Assembly: GCA_002403785.1 (NCBI GenBank)
Contig: DHIM01000138.1
Span: 1-8,971 of the forward strand
Origin: Clostridium sp. UBA4746
GTDB lineage: Bacteria > Bacillota > Clostridia > Clostridiales > Clostridiaceae
Direction of reading: 5' to 3'
Length of the DNA: 8,971 nt
Shown here: piece after piece, positions 6,066-8,971 of the stretch
How the letters are laid out: every line of letters begins with the position of its first letter
How positions within the stretch are numbered: the first letter of the stretch is position 1
Position numbers and translations under genes: made by a program
Notes under the pieces: model-generated
What the model was told of the DNA's origin: nothing
Seen by the model: the letters and a program-made list of their open reading frames with translations, nothing else
Databases searched by the model: none

Positions 6066-6977
6066 CTAATTATCCTTAATTAATTCTTTTATTATATATG
6101 CATCTTCCCCATTTTTCGCCAATTCTAATTTAATATCTTCCTCATTTACAGCATCTTCATATCTTCCAGAAATTAAGGTTAAATCTTCAATTTTAACCTC
6201 AACTATTTCTTCATCGCTACCATTAAGTTTCATCTTAATTTTCACAGATTCTTTTACAACACTATTGCCAATAACCTCTGCTCTACCATAAGGCGTATCT
6301 ACTACGGATCCTAAAGTTGGTAATGTTTTTCTTATTTTTTCATAAGTATCTTGCTCATAGTTTAAACAACACATAAGTCTACCACAAATACCTGAAATTT
6401 TTGTAGGATTTAATGATAAATTTTGCTCTTTTGCCATTTTTATAGAAACCGGTGCAAATTCACCTAAAAATGTCGAACAACACATAGGTCTACCACATGG
6501 TCCAAGCCCACCTACCATTTTTGCTTCATCCCTAACACCGATTTGTCTAAGCTCTATTCTGGTTCTAAATACTGCAGCTAAGTCCTTTACCAATTCACGA
6601 AAATCCACCCGTCCGTCAGCCGTAAAGTAAAATATAACTTTATTATTATCAAAAGTATACTCTACATCTATAAGTTTCATATCAAGTTCATGTTTATGTA
6701 TCTTATCTAAGCATACTTCATACGCTTCTTTTTCTTTTCTTTTATTTTCGGAGTCTTTTTCTGCATCTAAATCTGTAGCCTTTCTAATAACACATTTGAG
6801 TGGAGATACTATATCATCTTCTTTAATTTCTTTTATTCCAATAACACATTCTCCAAATTCTATCCCTCTTACTGTTTCAACAATAACTTTATTTTCCTTT
6901 TGAATATCTATATCATTGGGACTGAAATAATATATTTTGCCAGCTTTTTTAAAGCGCACTCCTATTACTGTAACCAT
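6066..6977 (-). CDS. ricT: RicT/YaaT, PSP1-domain Fe-S subunit of the RNase Y accessory complex
   Basis: The 303-residue cytosolic protein has a PSP1 C-terminal domain. In Bacillus subtilis YaaT (RicT) joins RicA and RicF in a complex carrying [4Fe-4S] clusters. That complex directs RNase Y mRNA cleavage and influences sporulation and competence; the same role is inferred here. The cluster-ligand cysteines are visible in two repeats: GPCGRPMCC (Cys161, 166, 167) and GICGRLMCC (Cys198, 203, 204). TADGRVDFRELVKDLA (119-134) is also typical. A charged linker at about 70-85 separates the N-terminal barrel-like part. ATG lies 1 base after the holB stop codon, and AGGAGG sits 6 bases before the start, inside the end of holB. 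This arrangement indicates tight coupling. Confidence 0.95.
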   Translation of the reverse strand: MVTVIGVRFKKAGKIYYFSPNDIDIQKENKVIVETVRGIEFGECVIGIKEIKEDDIVSPLKCVIRKATDLDAEKDSENKRKEKEAYEVCLDKIHKHELDMKLIDVEYTFDNNKVIFYFTADGRVDFRELVKDLAAVFRTRIELRQIGVRDEAKMVGGLGPCGRPMCCSTFLGEFAPVSIKMAKEQNLSLNPTKISGICGRLMCCLNYEQDTYEKIRKTLPTLGSVVDTPYGRAEVIGNSVVKESVKIKMKLNGSDEEIVEVKIEDLTLISGRYEDAVNEEDIKLELAKNGEDAYIIKELIKDN

Positions 6978-6978
6978 A

Positions 6979-7923
6979 TTAAACCTCCTGCATTTTAAAT
7001 AGCATTACTTCAAACGCTAACCCTGGGTTAACGTTCCTATCTAAATTTTCTCTTGTATCGTTTATTATATTTATAATACCATTTAATTTGTTAAATGAAA
7101 ATATATTAGCTAATTCTTTTATACTTAATAACTTATCTATGTTAATAATTAAATTTTCTTCTTCAATTTCTTTATATATTATAGTATCCCTAATATACGA
7201 AAGAAATGCGGTTAATATTTCTTCGAATTTTTCTTTTTGATTAGATAATTTTTTTTCATATTTAATTATTTCTTCTGTTTTGGATTTATTAAGCTTAAGT
7301 AAAATTTCCAGGGTAATATCGCGAATATCTTTAAAATTACCATCTTGAATAAATTTTTCAGCTTTTCCCGGTATTCCATCACTAAAAGCTACAATAACTT
7401 TTATTTCTTCTATAGGCAAGTCATCATAATTCATTTTTAAAAATTCTTCCATTTCTTCTACATTTAAACTCTTTAATTTATGTATTTGACATCTTGATTT
7501 TATTGTATCCAATATAACTTCAAGATTTTCACATAATAAAAGTATAGTAACATTTTTAGGTGGCTCTTCAATTGTTTTTAGAAAAGCATTTTGTGCCTGC
7601 GCAGTCATTTTATGAGCATTGTAAATAATAATAACCTTTTTATCCCCTTCAAAGGGTTTTTTATTAATTTCTTCAATTAAAGTTCTTATAGAATTTACAC
7701 CTATTGTGCTTTTATTTTTTTCTATTCGCCATTCCACTAAATCAACATATTGCCTACCTTGAGTTTTCCCCAATATCTTTAATCCTATATTCTTGGCTAA
7801 TATGCTTTTACCTATTCCATCTTCTCCAACTAAAAGATGAGCATGTGATAACTTATCTGATTTTATAGATTTACTTATTTGATTTTTTATACTATTATGA
7901 CCTATAATGCTTTCAAAACTCAT
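6979..7923 (-). CDS. holB: DNA polymerase III delta' subunit
   Basis: A clamp-loader subunit of the replicative polymerase that helps load the beta clamp at primed sites. The 314-residue AAA+ protein starts with IIGHNSIKNQI and has a P-loop GEDGIGKS (33-40), QNAFLKTIEEPP (111-122) and the SRC motif (143-145) after LLLCENLEVILDTIKSRCQ. The Walker B position reads IIIYNAHKM rather than DExx, so ATP hydrolysis is unlikely, which fits a delta' role and argues against DnaX. The four-cysteine zinc module that follows the P-loop in Bacillus and E. coli is absent; the region reads straight into QYVDLVEWRIEKNKS. GGAGG (7930-7934) lies 6 bases upstream of the start. It sits between darA and ricT, the conserved order in Firmicutes. 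Confidence 0.96.
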   Translation of the reverse strand: MSFESIIGHNSIKNQISKSIKSDKLSHAHLLVGEDGIGKSILAKNIGLKILGKTQGRQYVDLVEWRIEKNKSTIGVNSIRTLIEEINKKPFEGDKKVIIIYNAHKMTAQAQNAFLKTIEEPPKNVTILLLCENLEVILDTIKSRCQIHKLKSLNVEEMEEFLKMNYDDLPIEEIKVIVAFSDGIPGKAEKFIQDGNFKDIRDITLEILLKLNKSKTEEIIKYEKKLSNQKEKFEEILTAFLSYIRDTIIYKEIEEENLIINIDKLLSIKELANIFSFNKLNGIINIINDTRENLDRNVNPGLAFEVMLFKMQEV

Positions 7924-7939
7924 TTTAGTCCTCCATGAA

Positions 7940-7975
7940 TAGAAGCAAGTATAGATTAATATATACTTGCTTCTA
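7940..7975 (-). repeat. Perfect 14-bp-stem hairpin in the darA-holB gap
   Basis: Arms 7940-7953 and 7962-7975 are exact inverted complements around an 8-base loop. It begins 5 bases after the darA stop codon and ends 5 bases before the holB Shine-Dalgarno sequence. No T tract follows on either strand, so it is not a normal terminator. It may be an mRNA processing or stability element that sets the darA to holB ratio. Confidence 0.75.
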
Positions 7976-7980
7976 CTTAG

Positions 7981-8310
7981 TTATACCTTTATATATTTAT
8001 CTACGTCAACTACAAATACATTTGCTCCACCTACATCTACTTCAATAGGAAATGGCATGTACACTCCAGTGGATCCAGCTACAGGTGAAGGTGATGATAT
8101 TATTTGCTTTCTTTCCTTACATACTTCTTCAATAATAGCTAATACTTCATCTACCTTTTCTTTATCTACACCTATTAATAATGTTGTGTTTCCTGATTTT
8201 AAAAATCCTCCTGTAGTAGCAAGTTTTGTAACCCTAAAACCCCGATCTGTTATCACTTCAATTAAATCATTTGCATCATCATCTTGAACTATTGCAATAA
8301 CTAATTTCAT
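7981..8310 (-). CDS. darA: Cyclic-di-AMP receptor DarA/PstA (YaaQ, PII-like)
   Basis: A 109-residue PII-like signal protein that binds c-di-AMP as a trimer; the downstream target is unknown. Recognisable elements are the start MKLVIAIVQDDDA, the ligand-site strand and loop TTGGFLKSGNTTLLIGV (32-48), and the C-terminal GGANVFVVDVD (94-104). The length equals that of Bacillus YaaQ. AAAGGA lies roughly 10 bases before ATG. The gene begins 15 bases after the tmk remnant stops and is followed by holB after a hairpin. With the 5' part of tmk gone, the usual upstream promoter is not in view, so how this operon is now transcribed is open. Confidence 0.95.
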   Translation of the reverse strand: MKLVIAIVQDDDANDLIEVITDRGFRVTKLATTGGFLKSGNTTLLIGVDKEKVDEVLAIIEEVCKERKQIISSPSPVAGSTGVYMPFPIEVDVGGANVFVVDVDKYIKV

Positions 8311-8325
8311 ATAATCCCATCCTTT

Positions 8326-8736
8326 CTATAATTTTATTTTTTTAATTATGTTTATTATATTTTTATGAACTTCATCAATATTTCTATTACCATCTATTAC
8401 TTCTATTTTATCATATTTTCTACAAATATCTAAGTAACCTTCGAAAACTTTTTTATGAAATTCATTACCACTGTTTTCTAACCGATCTAAAGTCCTTTGC
8501 ATTTTTTTTCTTTTTAATCCTTCCTCATATGGAATTGTAATCATAAATGTTAAATCTGCTTCAAGTCCATCGAGAGCTGCTTCGTTAATGCTCTTTACAC
8601 GATCCATTCCCAGGCCGCGACCAATTCCTTGGTACACCATTGACGAGTAGACAAAACGATCACATATAACTATTTTACCAAGTTTTAATGCTGGTTTTAT
8701 AACTTCACTAACTAATTGTGCCCTAGACGCTGCATA
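8326..8736 (-). pseudogene. tmk: Thymidylate kinase, 5'-truncated (N-terminal third missing)
   Basis: The open frame runs from a TAA at 8737-8739 to the stop at 8326 and encodes 136 residues of dTMP kinase, which normally has about 205-210 and makes dTDP. The frame opens directly with YAASRAQLV, then KPALKLGKIVICDRFVYSS with the DR catalytic motif, YQGIGRGLG, the LID-region arginines (KRKKMQRTLDRLE), FHKKVFEGY and VIDGNRN. Everything upstream, including the P-loop (GxxGxGKST) and the REPG segment, is absent, and no other frame beyond 8736 restores it. The first internal ATG (8640) would start after the DR motif. The protein cannot be active as it stands, although the retained part looks undamaged. 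This suggests a recent insertion, rearrangement or assembly join. tmk is essential, so an intact copy or a spliced/excised form should exist. Confidence 0.9.
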
Positions 8737-8971
8737 TTATGATAAGTAGTAAATGTGTCCATATACGTATAAACATTGAAAACAAAGGCTTTACTAAGTT
8801 TTTTTATAGTATCATTAAATTGGACACTATATTTTGGTTGTTTTGTATATTTCCTTTACTTAAAACATAAAAAGACTTACCATTATCTCGGACAATTCTA
8901 AACATCTAATGGTTTAAATTTTAGGCTATTTTAAATAGTAGTATTGAAATCATAACAATTTTTAAGAGAAG
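8737..8971. other. Unidentified sequence joined to the tmk breakpoint
   Basis: This 235-base stretch replaces the 5' part of tmk. It carries no gene I recognise. Visible structure includes a 7-bp inverted pair GTGTCCA (8755-8761) and TGGACAC (8821-8827), a perfect 10-bp palindrome TATACGTATA (8762-8771) and a smaller palindrome CTATTT-T-AAATAG (8926-8938). It could be the end of a mobile element, an intron, an attachment-site flank or rearranged chromosomal DNA. I see no group II domain V signature. Confidence 0.5.

Noticed and set aside
7967..8287. Plus-strand open frame opposite darA
   Set aside because: It is low-complexity Ser/Thr-rich and is explained as a shadow of a clearly conserved gene.
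8804..8905. A 33-codon minus-strand reading frame (ATG at 8905) in the sequence beyond tmk
   Set aside because: It has no Shine-Dalgarno sequence, is preceded directly by a stop codon and matches nothing I recognise. It is too short to support as a gene.
8737..8971. 3' end of a group II intron at the tmk junction
   Set aside because: No domain V hairpin (GAGC...GTTC type) is visible upstream of the junction on the minus strand.

Overview
The base composition is very AT-rich, Shine-Dalgarno sequences are strong (AGGAGG type), and intrinsic terminators are U-rich. With the gene set tmk / darA (yaaQ) / holB / ricT (yaaT) / trmN6 (yabB) / rsmI, this points to a low-GC Firmicute, most likely a Clostridium or close relative. 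All confident genes but one are on the minus strand, so the window reads right to left.

Right to left: bases 8737-8971 hold no recognisable gene and are joined abruptly to a decapitated thymidylate kinase reading frame (8326-8736, missing its N-terminal third including the P-loop). Downstream of it lie darA (c-di-AMP receptor), holB (DNA polymerase III delta'), ricT (Fe-S subunit of the RNase Y accessory complex) and a 67-residue HMA-fold protein without metal-binding cysteines. They are tightly packed and end in a 15-bp-stem terminator. A UPF0180/YkuS-type small protein and a membrane-anchored double-LysM protein follow as shorter units, each with its own terminator. A lone PIN-domain gene on the plus strand (3834-4490) sits divergent from trmN6-rsmI, a two-gene RNA methyltransferase unit. 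A secreted coiled-coil NlpC/P60 cell-wall hydrolase (TTG start) completes the minus-strand series and ends in a textbook terminator at 750-778.

Bases 1-749 contain no gene that I can support. Within 220-391 there are three perfect DnaA boxes (TTATCCACA) and one TTATACACA variant, plus a 10-bp-stem hairpin, all very AT-rich. This is what a clostridial replication origin, or at least a DnaA-binding locus, looks like. A possible leftward promoter at 25-52 would fit a gene such as dnaA beyond the left edge, but that gene is not in the window.

Functionally the window mixes replication and nucleotide supply (tmk, holB, the DnaA-box cluster), RNA modification and turnover (trmN6, rsmI, ricT, perhaps the PIN protein) and envelope functions (NlpC/P60, LysM, c-di-AMP sensing). 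Most of it is conserved housekeeping. The points worth a second look are the broken tmk with its foreign flank, the DnaA-box cluster, the lone enlarged PIN protein and the cysteine-less HMA protein. I did not find a clear new multi-gene system.
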